A stretch of DNA of 64,000 nt, taken from positions 992,001 to 1,056,000 of the forward strand of contig DASTDE010000001.1 of the NCBI GenBank assembly GCA_035710515.1, written 5' to 3'. Origin of the DNA: Candidatus Rubrimentiphilum sp. (lineage in GTDB: Bacteria; Vulcanimicrobiota; Vulcanimicrobiia; Vulcanimicrobiales; Vulcanimicrobiaceae). The number at the start of each line of letters is the position of its first letter. Position 1 is the stretch's first letter. Under the pieces are notes generated by a model. That model made no database searches, was not told the origin of the DNA, and saw nothing but the letters and a program-made list of their open reading frames with translations. Positions 8,755-15,834 of this stretch are shown piece by piece. The position numbers and the translations under genes were made by a program.

Positions 8755-9192
8755 ATGAAACACTGTAAGATGTGTGCGCGGGTGTTGCCTCTTTCAGAAT
8801 TCTCGGTCCGTTCGCTCCAGACACCAAACCCCTGTTCTTATTGTAGAGAATGTCAGCGTCAATACAGCCGAGACCATTACTCAGCGAACAAGGCAAAGCA
8901 TAATCACCGGCGTTATACGAATCAAAAGCGTTACGCAGAACTTAACCGCAGGAATCTGCGAGAGTTCTTGAACGGAAAGTGCTGCGCAGACTGTGGTGAA
9001 AAGGATATCCTTGTACTGGACTTCGATCACGTCCAGGGTATCAAGGAATTCGATATCGGCAACGGGATCGCGCGGTTGTCTTGGCGACGAATCGAGCGGG
9101 AAATCAGCAAGTGTGAAATACGGTGCGCGAACTGCCATCGGAGGAAAACAGCCCGCGAGTTTCAATGGTTTAAGTACGGCTACGGGGCGTAG
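8755..9192 (+). CDS. HNH nuclease-like zinc-finger protein
   Basis: The 145-residue protein has two cysteine-rich modules. An N-terminal zinc ribbon (C4-x2-C7 and C-S-Y-C-R-E-C) is followed by a basic linker, and a C-terminal HNH motif has C-A-D-C-G, then D-F-D-H, then C-A-N-C-H-R-R-K-T. Such proteins are typical of phages and mobile DNA. The first 186 bases are about 47% G+C by hand count, clearly below the surroundings, which suggests transfer. No ribosome site precedes the ATG. The stop codon lies inside the tRNA-Pro gene (10-base overlap), so the last codons are tRNA acceptor-stem sequence. Nuclease activity is inferred, not shown. Confidence 0.72.
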   Translation: MKHCKMCARVLPLSEFSVRSLQTPNPCSYCRECQRQYSRDHYSANKAKHNHRRYTNQKRYAELNRRNLREFLNGKCCADCGEKDILVLDFDHVQGIKEFDIGNGIARLSWRRIEREISKCEIRCANCHRRKTAREFQWFKYGYGA

Positions 9193-9260
9193 CTCAGCTT
9201 GGTAGAGCGCTCGGTTTGGGTCCGAGAGGTTCGCAGGTTCAATTCCTGTCGCCCCGACCA
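9183..9260 (+). tRNA. tRNA-Pro (anticodon UGG)
   Basis: The acceptor stem CGGGGCG/CGCCCCG is perfect, the anticodon stem CTCGG/CCGAG holds a T-T-T-G-G-G-T loop with TGG at 34-36, and the T arm has T-T-C-A-A-T-T. A 3' CCA is encoded. The first 10 bases overlap the end of the HNH gene. Confidence 0.95.
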
Positions 9261-9264
9261 TGGA

Positions 9265-9296
9265 ACGGCCCGCAGGCAGGCAAGCTTGCGGGCCGT
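9265..9296 (+). terminator. Hairpin after tRNA-Pro
   Basis: ACGGCCCGCA pairs perfectly with TGCGGGCCGT (10 bp) around a 12-base loop, five bases after the CCA end of tRNA-Pro. There is no long T-run, only scattered T afterwards. It is a likely terminator or processing boundary. Confidence 0.6.
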
Positions 9297-9322
9297 GGTA
9301 TTCTATTTCAGGCTCGAAGTAG

Positions 9323-9395
<73 letters not shown>

Positions 9396-9398
9396 CGT

Positions 9399-9476
9399 GG
9401 TGGTTGTAGCTCAGTTGGTTAGAGCGTCGGATTGTGGATCCGAAGGTCGCGGGTTCGACCCCCGTCAGCCACCCCA
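9399..9476 (+). tRNA. tRNA-His (anticodon GUG)
   Basis: Acceptor GTGGTTG/CAGCCAC extended by a genomically encoded G at -1 (9399) opposite C73, the histidine identity pair. The anticodon loop T-T-G-T-G-G-A gives GTG. CCA is encoded at 9474-9476. It is separated from tRNA-Arg by only three bases, so the two are probably cut from one transcript. Confidence 0.95.
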
Positions 9477-9503
9477 CTCATCTCAGCATGCAAAGCGAAG
9501 CCG

Positions 9504-9532
9504 TTGTCAAACGGGTAAAACCCGGCTACACT
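9504..9532 (+). promoter_or_regulatory. Sigma-70-like promoter for the tRNA-Lys pair
   Basis: TTGTCA at 9504-9509 and TACACT at 9527-9532 are spaced by 17 bases. The predicted start falls at about 9539-9541, directly at the first tRNA-Lys (9542). Confidence 0.6.
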
Positions 9533-9541
9533 GGGGCCTGC

Positions 9542-9614
9542 GCGCCTCTAGCTCAGTCGGTAGAGCAGCGGCCTTTTAAGCCGTTGGTCCCGGGTTCGAG
9601 TCCCGGGGGGCGCA
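9542..9614 (+). tRNA. tRNA-Lys (anticodon UUU)
   Basis: Acceptor GCGCCTC/GGGGCGC (one G-U pair), discriminator A; the anticodon loop C-T-T-T-T-A-A gives TTT; T loop T-T-C-G-A-G-T. CCA is not encoded. Confidence 0.95.
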
Positions 9615-9620
9615 CGTTGT

Positions 9621-9692
<72 letters not shown>

Positions 9693-9701
9693 AGTACAAA
9701 T

Positions 9702-9728
9702 CAGCCCCGGCATTAACTGCCGGGGCTG
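9702..9728. terminator. Bidirectional terminator between tRNA-Lys and a convergent small gene
   Basis: CAGCCCCGGCA pairs perfectly with TGCCGGGGCTG (11 bp, 5-base loop TTAAC). It lies 9 bases after tRNA-Lys(CUU) on the plus strand and 9 bases after the stop of the minus-strand gene at 9737, so it can end transcription from both sides. Confidence 0.8.
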
Positions 9729-9736
9729 TTAGATGT

Positions 9737-10111
9737 CTAGTCACAATGGAAATGTCCTGGACTGCCCTCCGCGGTCAATTTCCAAAATGCGGGTGCTGAG
9801 TTTGCAGGGAACGCCTGAGGAAATTGTATGTCTTTAGCGCATCTCCAAGCGCGTCCGCCACCGCAGCCGCCCTTTGATTTCTCCACCTCGATTTGCACTT
9901 TGTACGCGTCTTTGAAAAATCTCGTAACATTCCCGGACGACTTCACACAGTACGATGCTGCGATAACATCGCGAAACGCGTACCTATAGATGGTCACCCA
10001 CGCGCCGTACGCCGTTTTGTTCTCGACCGTGACGTGTGCTTTCCCACCGAGTGCATACGCGGGCGCCGTGAGTGCGGCGACGAGAAAAGCTACCAAGAGA
10101 CAGCGGGCCAT
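9737..10111 (-). CDS. Small secreted hypothetical protein
   Basis: The 124-residue protein begins with a signal peptide (MARCLLVAFLVAALTAPAYA, then LGGKAH). The mature part is beta-rich with four cysteines (S-Y-C near 57, G-C-G and W-R-C in the middle, and H-C-D at the end), which could form two disulfides outside the cytoplasm. I do not recognise a family. The start at 10111 is set by a full AGGAGG ribosome site 5 bases upstream; the longer in-frame extension to 10462 has no such signal. It is divergent from another small secreted protein (10248) and convergent with the tRNA-Lys genes. Confidence 0.7.
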   Translation of the reverse strand: MARCLLVAFLVAALTAPAYALGGKAHVTVENKTAYGAWVTIYRYAFRDVIAASYCVKSSGNVTRFFKDAYKVQIEVEKSKGGCGGGRAWRCAKDIQFPQAFPANSAPAFWKLTAEGSPGHFHCD

Positions 10112-10188
10112 GTTTACCTCCTGTTGCGTGTCCGCGATTCCGGCTCTTTGGTAAGCGCCCGCGGGACCTCCTCGCGACGGGGGCCGGG

Positions 10189-10209
10189 AGCTGTCCCCAA
10201 AGGGGCTGT
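10189..10209. repeat. Short palindromic repeat copy, GCTGTCCCC-AAA-GGGGCTG type
   Basis: GCTGTCCCC, a three-base spacer and GGGGCTGT lie between two divergent secreted-protein genes. A near copy (GGCTGTCCCCTAATGGGCTG) lies at 11684-11703, inside the coding sequence of the lipoprotein gene at 11521. Two copies are weak evidence for a repeat family. Confidence 0.35.
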
Positions 10210-10247
10210 CTTCTGTGGGCGCAAACGGTTTTGCTCGGAGGTGCTCT

Positions 10248-10607
10248 ATGAAAAGAGCCGTTTTCATCCTATTTGCCCTTGCTGTCACTCCGATGTTGAC
10301 TGCAAGAGCGTCTCCCGAGCCGAAAATGATACGGCCGACAGTAAAGGTCGAAGGCGTCCAGGGCAGCCGCACGCCGATTTTCGTTTCAATTTCTTGGAGA
10401 GCGAAGAATCCAGATGGCGGTTCGGATTGGACCGGCTTCGAGGAAAACACGATCAACGGCAACGGAAGTCTTAAGTTTTATGACATCCCCGCAGACGCAT
10501 ACACTTTTACCGCGAAGGCGCAGCTGAATGAACTGTGCCGGCACAACTGCAGAGTTAGCCAGAAATTCGACCACGTCCCAACGGGCGTGATCCTCTTAAA
10601 GTTCTGA
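10248..10607 (+). CDS. Small secreted hypothetical protein
   Basis: The 119-residue protein has a signal peptide (MKRAVFILFALAVTPMLTARA) and a beta-rich mature part containing V-S-I-S-W and an ending D-H-V-P-T-G-V-I-L-L-K-F. A C-R-H-N-C pair could form a disulfide. No family is recognised. The start at 10248 is chosen over an upstream in-frame ATG (10215) because GGAGGT sits 6 bases before it and the signal peptide begins there. It is divergent from the gene at 9737-10111; both belong to a run of small exported proteins. Confidence 0.7.
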   Translation: MKRAVFILFALAVTPMLTARASPEPKMIRPTVKVEGVQGSRTPIFVSISWRAKNPDGGSDWTGFEENTINGNGSLKFYDIPADAYTFTAKAQLNELCRHNCRVSQKFDHVPTGVILLKF

Positions 10608-10617
10608 CCTACTTGAG

Positions 10618-10965
10618 CTAGAACTTAATCTCGGCGCTCTCGGGGCCCAACCACTGGACGTGGCATTTCGAGTGGTTATTGTAAAGCTCGATCTTCCACG
10701 GTGGCCGTTTTGTCCACGGAGGCGAGTACGTCACGAGGGCCTCGCATGTGATGTCGCCCGGACGGTGCCAGAAACTGAGCGAATCTTCCGAAGAGTCCTT
10801 GCAACGGATCGTTGCGCCGCCGCCGGTGGTAGTGACTCTGCACGTGTTTTGCCATGACTGAGCGTGCATGCCGACGCTGCGCAGATTGAGGTCGGCCAAT
10901 GCTGCTGACTGCGTCCCGATCAAGGCGAGCGCCGCGACCGTTATTGTCATAAGAAATGCTCTCAT
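10618..10965 (-). CDS. Small secreted hypothetical protein coupled to a GyrI-like gene
   Basis: The 115-residue protein begins MRAFLMTITVAALALIGT with cleavage likely after S-A-A-L-A. The mature part has three cysteines (N-T-C-R, I-R-C-K, I-T-C-E) plus K-C-H-V, so two disulfides are possible. No family is recognised. Its ATG (10965) overlaps the stop of the GyrI-like gene as ATGA, so the two are translationally coupled. It is convergent with the gene ending at 10607, with 10 bases between the stops. Confidence 0.68.
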   Translation of the reverse strand: MRAFLMTITVAALALIGTQSAALADLNLRSVGMHAQSWQNTCRVTTTGGGATIRCKDSSEDSLSFWHRPGDITCEALVTYSPPWTKRPPWKIELYNNHSKCHVQWLGPESAEIKF

Positions 10966-11429
10966 AAAGAACCTGTCCTTTGTAGAAGATGGAAGATCTC
11001 GGTGCGCAATTTCGCCGGGTCCTCTTCCCAATCACCGTAGATTTCCCAGCAGATTCCGCTAGGCTCGTGATGATTTGCGCGAATCCAAGCAACCACGGCA
11101 TCGTGGGTCAATCCCAACCGATTATATGGGCCAGAGTGTAGGGCGCTAACTGCGGGTCCCGCAGGGGTTTCAAAATACCCGACATCACCGACGGGTTCGA
11201 ATTTCTCGGCAATCTCGACGCCGCAAACGATGTCGACCTTACCATCCTTGCGCGGGTAATAGACCATCACATTGTGGCCGGCTTTACGCGCCTTGCCGGC
11301 GCGGATGACTTCGTAGACCTTACTAAGTTCGTGAGCGAATTCACTTGGCCAACGAGAAAGAACCGTCGTGACTTTAACGGCGGCAAGAAGGCGGGGCTGG
11401 GCATCCCTGAGATCGATGCGGTGCTCCAC
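10962..11429 (-). CDS. GyrI-like / AraC effector-binding-domain protein
   Basis: The 155-residue stand-alone protein matches the GyrI-like small-molecule binding fold: paired beta-alpha-beta halves with V-C-G-V-E-I near 68-73, G-Y-F-E-T-P-A-G-P-A-V-S and G-P-Y in the middle, and W-E-I-Y-G-D-W near the end (the family often ends E-x-Y). Such proteins bind hydrophobic ligands and may sequester or hydrolyse them. There is no DNA-binding domain, so it is not a regulator by itself. The start is GTG at 11429. A perfect 8-bp palindrome lies 15 bases upstream. It is coupled to a secreted protein gene downstream. Confidence 0.68.
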   Translation of the reverse strand: MEHRIDLRDAQPRLLAAVKVTTVLSRWPSEFAHELSKVYEVIRAGKARKAGHNVMVYYPRKDGKVDIVCGVEIAEKFEPVGDVGYFETPAGPAVSALHSGPYNRLGLTHDAVVAWIRANHHEPSGICWEIYGDWEEDPAKLRTEIFHLLQRTGSL

Positions 11430-11443
11430 GTAGGGCGATTGTT

Positions 11444-11463
11444 AGGACCCAGGGCTGGGTCCT
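11444..11463. promoter_or_regulatory. Perfect palindrome in divergent intergenic region
   Basis: AGGACCCA, loop GGGC, TGGGTCCT: an 8-bp perfect inverted repeat between the GyrI-like gene (minus) and the lipoprotein gene (plus). It may be an operator for a dimeric regulator or a leader hairpin. No T-run follows on either strand. Confidence 0.45.
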
Positions 11464-11520
11464 GTGTTTACCTTGGGTAAGCAGCTAGGGTAGGAACGGG
11501 GCCCGTGTAAGTACATAGCG

Positions 11521-11943
11521 ATGAGGCGTGTCGTCCCCAGCCTTGCAGTTCTCTCTTTCGCCATCGGAGTGAGCGGCTGCGGTGGGACGAGCTCACAGTG
11601 GATAGTGCAGAGTCCTGCCCAGACCTGCACCGTCGACAGGACCTTGGGCTCTGAAATGGTTTCCCCGCTAAACAACTCCGCAGGGCTGTCCCCTAATGGG
11701 CTGATTCTTTCGGTGACGAATACCTACGATGCGCCTGTTCCAACACTGTTTTTTATTTTCATTACCGTGACTGTGACTGGGTCGAATGGGACTACATTTG
11801 ATTTGCGATTGAACAACACCACAACGTCGCCGATCCGCCCGTATTATTCAGGCGTGACGCCTCCATTGGCGTCGCGAACATATTACGTCGTGACAGCGCA
11901 AGGGCAGCCATCCTGGACCCTCGGCTGCTTCACGACCGGATGA
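11521..11943 (+). CDS. Putative lipoprotein, function unknown
   Basis: The 140-residue protein has a lipoprotein-type signal, with the lipobox V-S-G-C at about residues 17-20 (F-A-I-G-V-S-G-C-G-G). The mature part is rich in Thr, Ser and Asn, with beta strands such as F-I-F-I-T-V-T-V-T-G, as in an Ig-like or beta-sandwich fold. No family is recognised. Its TGA overlaps the ATG of the next gene (ATGA), pairing a surface lipoprotein with a membrane-anchored protein. One copy of a short palindromic repeat lies in the coding sequence (residues about 55-61). Confidence 0.65.
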   Translation: MRRVVPSLAVLSFAIGVSGCGGTSSQWIVQSPAQTCTVDRTLGSEMVSPLNNSAGLSPNGLILSVTNTYDAPVPTLFFIFITVTVTGSNGTTFDLRLNNTTTSPIRPYYSGVTPPLASRTYYVVTAQGQPSWTLGCFTTG

Positions 11944-12470
11944 AAGGCTGGAGACCGGACCTCCTGATCGCGTTGGCCGCGCTAATCGTAAGCGGCCTGA
12001 CCGCTTTCAGCGCTCTCTACCAAACGCGGATGTATGCGGAACAGTTCAGCGCTACCGAATGGCCTTACTTGTCATTTAATGCAACCGCATCGCCCACGAC
12101 ATTCCAACTCTATCTAGCGAATGACGGCGTCGGCCCGGCGATCATTGATAGCGCGCAAGTGCTGCTGGACGGCGTCCCCGTGCGTTCGGTGGTCGTTGCG
12201 CTTCATAAGATGCACCTGCTGGGGCGCAAGTTCAACTACGGCTCGATTGAACCCGGACAAGTGATTCGGCCCGGCGCGAGCGCCTTGATCTTAAAGGCCA
12301 CGTTGCCAAACGTCGCGGGCCGCCTAGGACCCGCCTATCAGCGAGTCGAGGTGCACGTCTATTATTGCTCGTTGCTGAACCGGTGCTGGCTGGTGCGACT
12401 CCACTCAAGTGACCGACCGACGGAAGTCACCGGCCAGTCTTACCCGCACACATCCATCGCGGCGGAGTAG
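11940..12470 (+). CDS. Single-pass membrane-anchored hypothetical protein
   Basis: The 176-residue protein has an N-terminal membrane segment (L-L-I-A-L-A-A-L-I-V-S-G-L-T-A at about 8-22) followed by an extracytoplasmic beta-rich domain. The segment L-Y-L-A-N-D-G-V-G-P-A-I-I-D resembles immunoglobulin-like or arrestin-like modules with an N-x-G-x-G-P-A motif. No enzyme motif is seen. It is translationally coupled to the upstream lipoprotein gene (4-base overlap), so the two probably act together. The next gene, for a c-di-GMP enzyme, starts 13 bases later and may be co-transcribed. Confidence 0.65.
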   Translation: MKGWRPDLLIALAALIVSGLTAFSALYQTRMYAEQFSATEWPYLSFNATASPTTFQLYLANDGVGPAIIDSAQVLLDGVPVRSVVVALHKMHLLGRKFNYGSIEPGQVIRPGASALILKATLPNVAGRLGPAYQRVEVHVYYCSLLNRCWLVRLHSSDRPTEVTGQSYPHTSIAAE

Positions 12471-12483
12471 GGGCACCTAGAAA

Positions 12484-14106
12484 GTGAAAGGGCTCAAGCT
12501 CGGAACTGTCTTTGACGAAGTCTCTTTTGGCATCGCCTCTTTAGGGCCGGACGGCACCATCCTCGATGCAAATGCCGCCTTCCGGGACGTATACGCGCAA
12601 AACTCCGCGACATTGTTCTCTGATCATGAGTCGGAATTTGGCGCAATGTTCCGCGGTGAGCTGGGCTCCTTCGAATTCGAGCAGCACGCCCTTACGGGCG
12701 GCCAGGAATCGTGGACGCAATGCACCGTTTCCGTCGTCAAAGATGACAACGCGGAACCAGAATTTGCGATCTGCATGTTCCGCGACATTACCGCACTAAA
12801 GCAAAACGAGCGGCGGATGCTACACGAGATGACGCACGACCCGCTTACCGGACTGCCGAATCGCCTGCTGTTCGAATCGAAGTTGCGCGAGCAGCGCGCA
12901 GAAACGCCGGATACGGAGGCTGCATCCTTCGCCGTGCTCCTGGTGGACATCGACCATTTCCGCGAGATCAACGAGGGCTTCGGACACGATGCCGGCGATT
13001 TTGTAATCACTCAGGTCGGACACCGCCTGGCCAGCGCCGTAGGCCCGCACGAAGTAGTGGCTCGCATCGGGACTGACCAATTTGCAATTCTCGTGCACTC
13101 GCTGAAAGAACTGGAACACCTGGAGGTCACGGCACGCCGGTTGTTTAGTGCACTGGCCTTGCCGATGACGGCCGGTTTCCGCACGCTCTATGTTTCCGCC
13201 AGCATCGGCATCGCCGAAAGTTCGGCATTGCATCAGCGGGCCGAGGACCTTATGCGCGACGCTCAGATCGCCGTGCGATACGCCAAGGCCAGCGGCGGAA
13301 GCCGGACGGCCATCTTTGACTCCCAGATGCAGGCGCGCGCACAAAAACATCTGCAGCTCTCTACCGATTTGCGCGGCGGGCTGGAGCGCGGCGAGTTCTT
13401 TCTCGTTTACCAGCCGATCGTGGATCTGGAAAACGGCAACATTACCGGCTGCGAGGCCCTCCTTCGCTGGAACCACCCGACGCAAGGCTTGTTGCCGCCG
13501 GCGGAGTTCATCCCGTTAGCCGACGAGATCGGCCTGTCGACGGAGATTGGCCGCGCGGTTTCGCGCTTGGCGTGCCGTCAGTTGGCCGCGTGGAAGGACG
13601 AACACAACCTCAAGGTCCGGATGAATATCAATGTGGCTTGGCCGGACTTGCTTGAGGCGGAGTTCGAGCGGAGCTTAGTCACGGTAACGCGTGAGTTCGG
13701 CATCGAACCTTTGCAGCTGACGCTTGAAATTACCGAAAACATCGTGTTAACCACGGGCGACCGGGCGACACGCCTTGTGGAAAGCTTGCGGCAGCAAGGC
13801 TTCGGAATCTGCATCGACGATTTTGGTACCGGCTACTCGTCATTGCATTACCTGCAAAAGTTCAAGATCGATGCGATGAAGATCGATCGCTCGTTTGTTT
13901 CAGGATCGAACGGCGACGTCGCGAGCGAACCAATCGTCCGCGCGCTGATGACGCTGGCCGACGGTTTCGGCGTGAAAGTGGTGGCTGAAGGGATCGAAAC
14001 GCAGCAACAGTGCGACGCGATCCGCAACGCCGGCTGCCGCTATGGGCAAGGGTTCTTTTTTGCCAAGCCGATGACGCCCGAGGCGCTCGCCGAAAAGTAC
14101 TTCTAG
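12484..14106 (+). CDS. PAS-GGDEF-EAL protein, probable c-di-GMP phosphodiesterase
   Basis: The 540-residue soluble protein has a PAS sensor domain (about 5-110, with the linker L-K-Q-N-E-R-R-M), a GGDEF domain (115-280) and an EAL domain (about 295-540). The GGDEF active site is degenerate: residues 195-200 read I-G-T-D-Q-F, so cyclase activity is unlikely, although the domain may still bind GTP allosterically. The EAL domain keeps E324-A-L-L-R-W, N-I-N, E-N, I-D-D-F-G-T-G-Y, K-I-D and E-G-I-E, so hydrolysis of c-di-GMP is expected. The start is GTG at 12484. Its TAG shares CTAG with the convergent HerA-like gene. Confidence 0.9.
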   Translation: MKGLKLGTVFDEVSFGIASLGPDGTILDANAAFRDVYAQNSATLFSDHESEFGAMFRGELGSFEFEQHALTGGQESWTQCTVSVVKDDNAEPEFAICMFRDITALKQNERRMLHEMTHDPLTGLPNRLLFESKLREQRAETPDTEAASFAVLLVDIDHFREINEGFGHDAGDFVITQVGHRLASAVGPHEVVARIGTDQFAILVHSLKELEHLEVTARRLFSALALPMTAGFRTLYVSASIGIAESSALHQRAEDLMRDAQIAVRYAKASGGSRTAIFDSQMQARAQKHLQLSTDLRGGLERGEFFLVYQPIVDLENGNITGCEALLRWNHPTQGLLPPAEFIPLADEIGLSTEIGRAVSRLACRQLAAWKDEHNLKVRMNINVAWPDLLEAEFERSLVTVTREFGIEPLQLTLEITENIVLTTGDRATRLVESLRQQGFGICIDDFGTGYSSLHYLQKFKIDAMKIDRSFVSGSNGDVASEPIVRALMTLADGFGVKVVAEGIETQQQCDAIRNAGCRYGQGFFFAKPMTPEALAEKYF

Positions 14107-15686
14107 TGCGCGAGCTCCGAGCGCTTACTTTGCTGACGCCAGCGCCAGACAGCCTCGTCGCGAAACTCTTCGCCTTCGGAATCCCGCTGCCACGCATCGG
14201 AGAATTCGGCGCCTTGGCTGCGCGGACGCCGGTTCTCCGGCAGATCGGCGAATCGAATGCGCATCGTCAGGGGCACGCCCTCGCCTGAAACAATGGCTTG
14301 CTGGGTCGGCAGCCCGGGCAATGCCGTGAGCATCGCGCGCGCCGCGTACGGTATCACCTTAGCTACAAACTCTTGATCGAGCTCGTTGCCCATGCGCATC
14401 GCGAACAACGTGCCGCACTGGGAGAGCGCGGCGGCCGAGAGTTCCGAAGGGCGTTGCGAGATGAGCGCAAGCGACACGCCGTATTTTCGGCCCTCTTTCG
14501 CGAGCCTCGTTATCGCTCGGGCGGTCGCCGCGAAACCAACGCTCGCGTCTTCCGGAACGTACCGGTGCGCCTCTTCGCACACCAGGAGAACGGGCGGCAT
14601 GCGATCGCGCTCCGACCAAACCGCAAAATCGAAGAGTAAACGGCACAAAAGGGAGACGACCACGTCCGCAATCTCGGTCGGAACGCCGGACAAGTCCACG
14701 ATGGTGAGCGGCTTTCCGCTGACGGGAATGCGCAGCAGGCGTCCAACGACTTCAGAAAGCCTGTCGGGCGCACCAAACACATCAGTGAACATGAACTTGA
14801 AGCGCGGGTCGCTCCGCAGCGATTCGAAACGCGCTTTAAGACGCATGTACGGCGCCGCACTGTCGGGCTTGTCGAGCTTGCCCATGTGCTGATTCAGGAA
14901 ATTCATCAGGTCGGAGGTCAGGTACGGAACCGGCGTGTCGACCGTTATCGGAAATGAGACGTCGCCCGCATACTCGCTACGCGCCGCAGTAATAGCTTCT
15001 TTGAGGATCATCGCCTGCGACTCTTGTTCTTGCATCGTGCCGCCGCGGATCAATACGCGGCAGGCCTCCTCGAAATCGAACAACCAGAACGGCAATTGCA
15101 GATTGTCGACGTTCACCGTTTCGGCAAGATCGGCGAAGGCGGGCGGATACTCATTGTGCGGATCGAGCAGAATGACGTGCGCATTCGGATGTTTATCGAG
15201 CATCGACGACAGGATCAGCGTCAGCGCACAGGACTTCCCCGCGCCGGTAGCGCCGAGCAGAGCGAAGTGCTTTGTCAGCAATTCGTTGACCATCAAAAAC
15301 GCAGGCTGCGTTGAATCATTGTAGAGCGTACCGACTTGGATACTCGATCGCGACGATGGAACGTAGACGGTCGCGAGATCGGCATTACTGGCGCAAATGA
15401 CCGGCGTACCCGGGGCCGGGTGGTTCGATACGCCACGCAAGAAGTGCGAGCCGCCGTACTCGGCGTGAAATATTTCGCCCAAGAGGTCGACGACGATAAC
15501 GCGGCCCGACGGTGAGGCGGGTTCGAGCCTAACGGCAGAGATCGTCCCGACAACCTCTCCGACCGGACCGGTTATGCTGACCATCGCGCCCACACGGACG
15601 GAGCTCAGCCCATTCCCATCGCTCTCCAGGCTCGCCATGATCTGCGAACCGTCGACCGTTAAAACACGCCCGAGAACCTCGTTCAT
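14103..15686 (-). CDS. HerA/DUF87-type hexameric ATPase
   Basis: The 527-residue protein begins with a small HAS-like beta barrel (M-N-E-V-L-G-R-V-L-T-V-D...), followed by a RecA/FtsK-like ATPase core. The core has Walker A G-A-T-G-A-G-K-S, Walker B L-L-V-C-E-E-A-H-R-Y-V-P-E and the sensor/arginine region Y-G-V-S-L-A-L-I-S-Q-R-P-S-E. HerA helicases translocate on double-stranded DNA, often with the nuclease NurA; no NurA or SIR2 partner is adjacent. The start at 15686 is preferred (AGGT just upstream) because the longer frame to 15860 runs through the tRNA-Leu gene. It ends convergently with the EAL gene. Confidence 0.82.
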   Translation of the reverse strand: MNEVLGRVLTVDGSQIMASLESDGNGLSSVRVGAMVSITGPVGEVVGTISAVRLEPASPSGRVIVVDLLGEIFHAEYGGSHFLRGVSNHPAPGTPVICASNADLATVYVPSSRSSIQVGTLYNDSTQPAFLMVNELLTKHFALLGATGAGKSCALTLILSSMLDKHPNAHVILLDPHNEYPPAFADLAETVNVDNLQLPFWLFDFEEACRVLIRGGTMQEQESQAMILKEAITAARSEYAGDVSFPITVDTPVPYLTSDLMNFLNQHMGKLDKPDSAAPYMRLKARFESLRSDPRFKFMFTDVFGAPDRLSEVVGRLLRIPVSGKPLTIVDLSGVPTEIADVVVSLLCRLLFDFAVWSERDRMPPVLLVCEEAHRYVPEDASVGFAATARAITRLAKEGRKYGVSLALISQRPSELSAAALSQCGTLFAMRMGNELDQEFVAKVIPYAARAMLTALPGLPTQQAIVSGEGVPLTMRIRFADLPENRRPRSQGAEFSDAWQRDSEGEEFRDEAVWRWRQQSKRSELAH

Positions 15687-15708
15687 ACCTAGGTTTTCGG
15701 CTGAACCG

Positions 15709-15737
15709 CAGGCATCGCCTCGAACTAGTGGTAGAAT
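15709..15737 (+). promoter_or_regulatory. Possible promoter for tRNA-Leu
   Basis: A TAGAAT -10 box at 15732-15737 is correctly placed for a start just before tRNA-Leu (15749). The hexamer 17 bases further upstream (15709-15714) is a poor -35 match, so only the -10 is convincing. Confidence 0.35.
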
Positions 15738-15748
15738 AGCCGCGGCCA

Positions 15749-15830
<82 letters not shown>

Positions 15831-15834
15831 GGAC

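Noticed and set aside
12820-13485. 221-codon frame opposite the GGDEF/EAL gene
   Set aside because: Antisense shadow; no start signal or recognisable domain.
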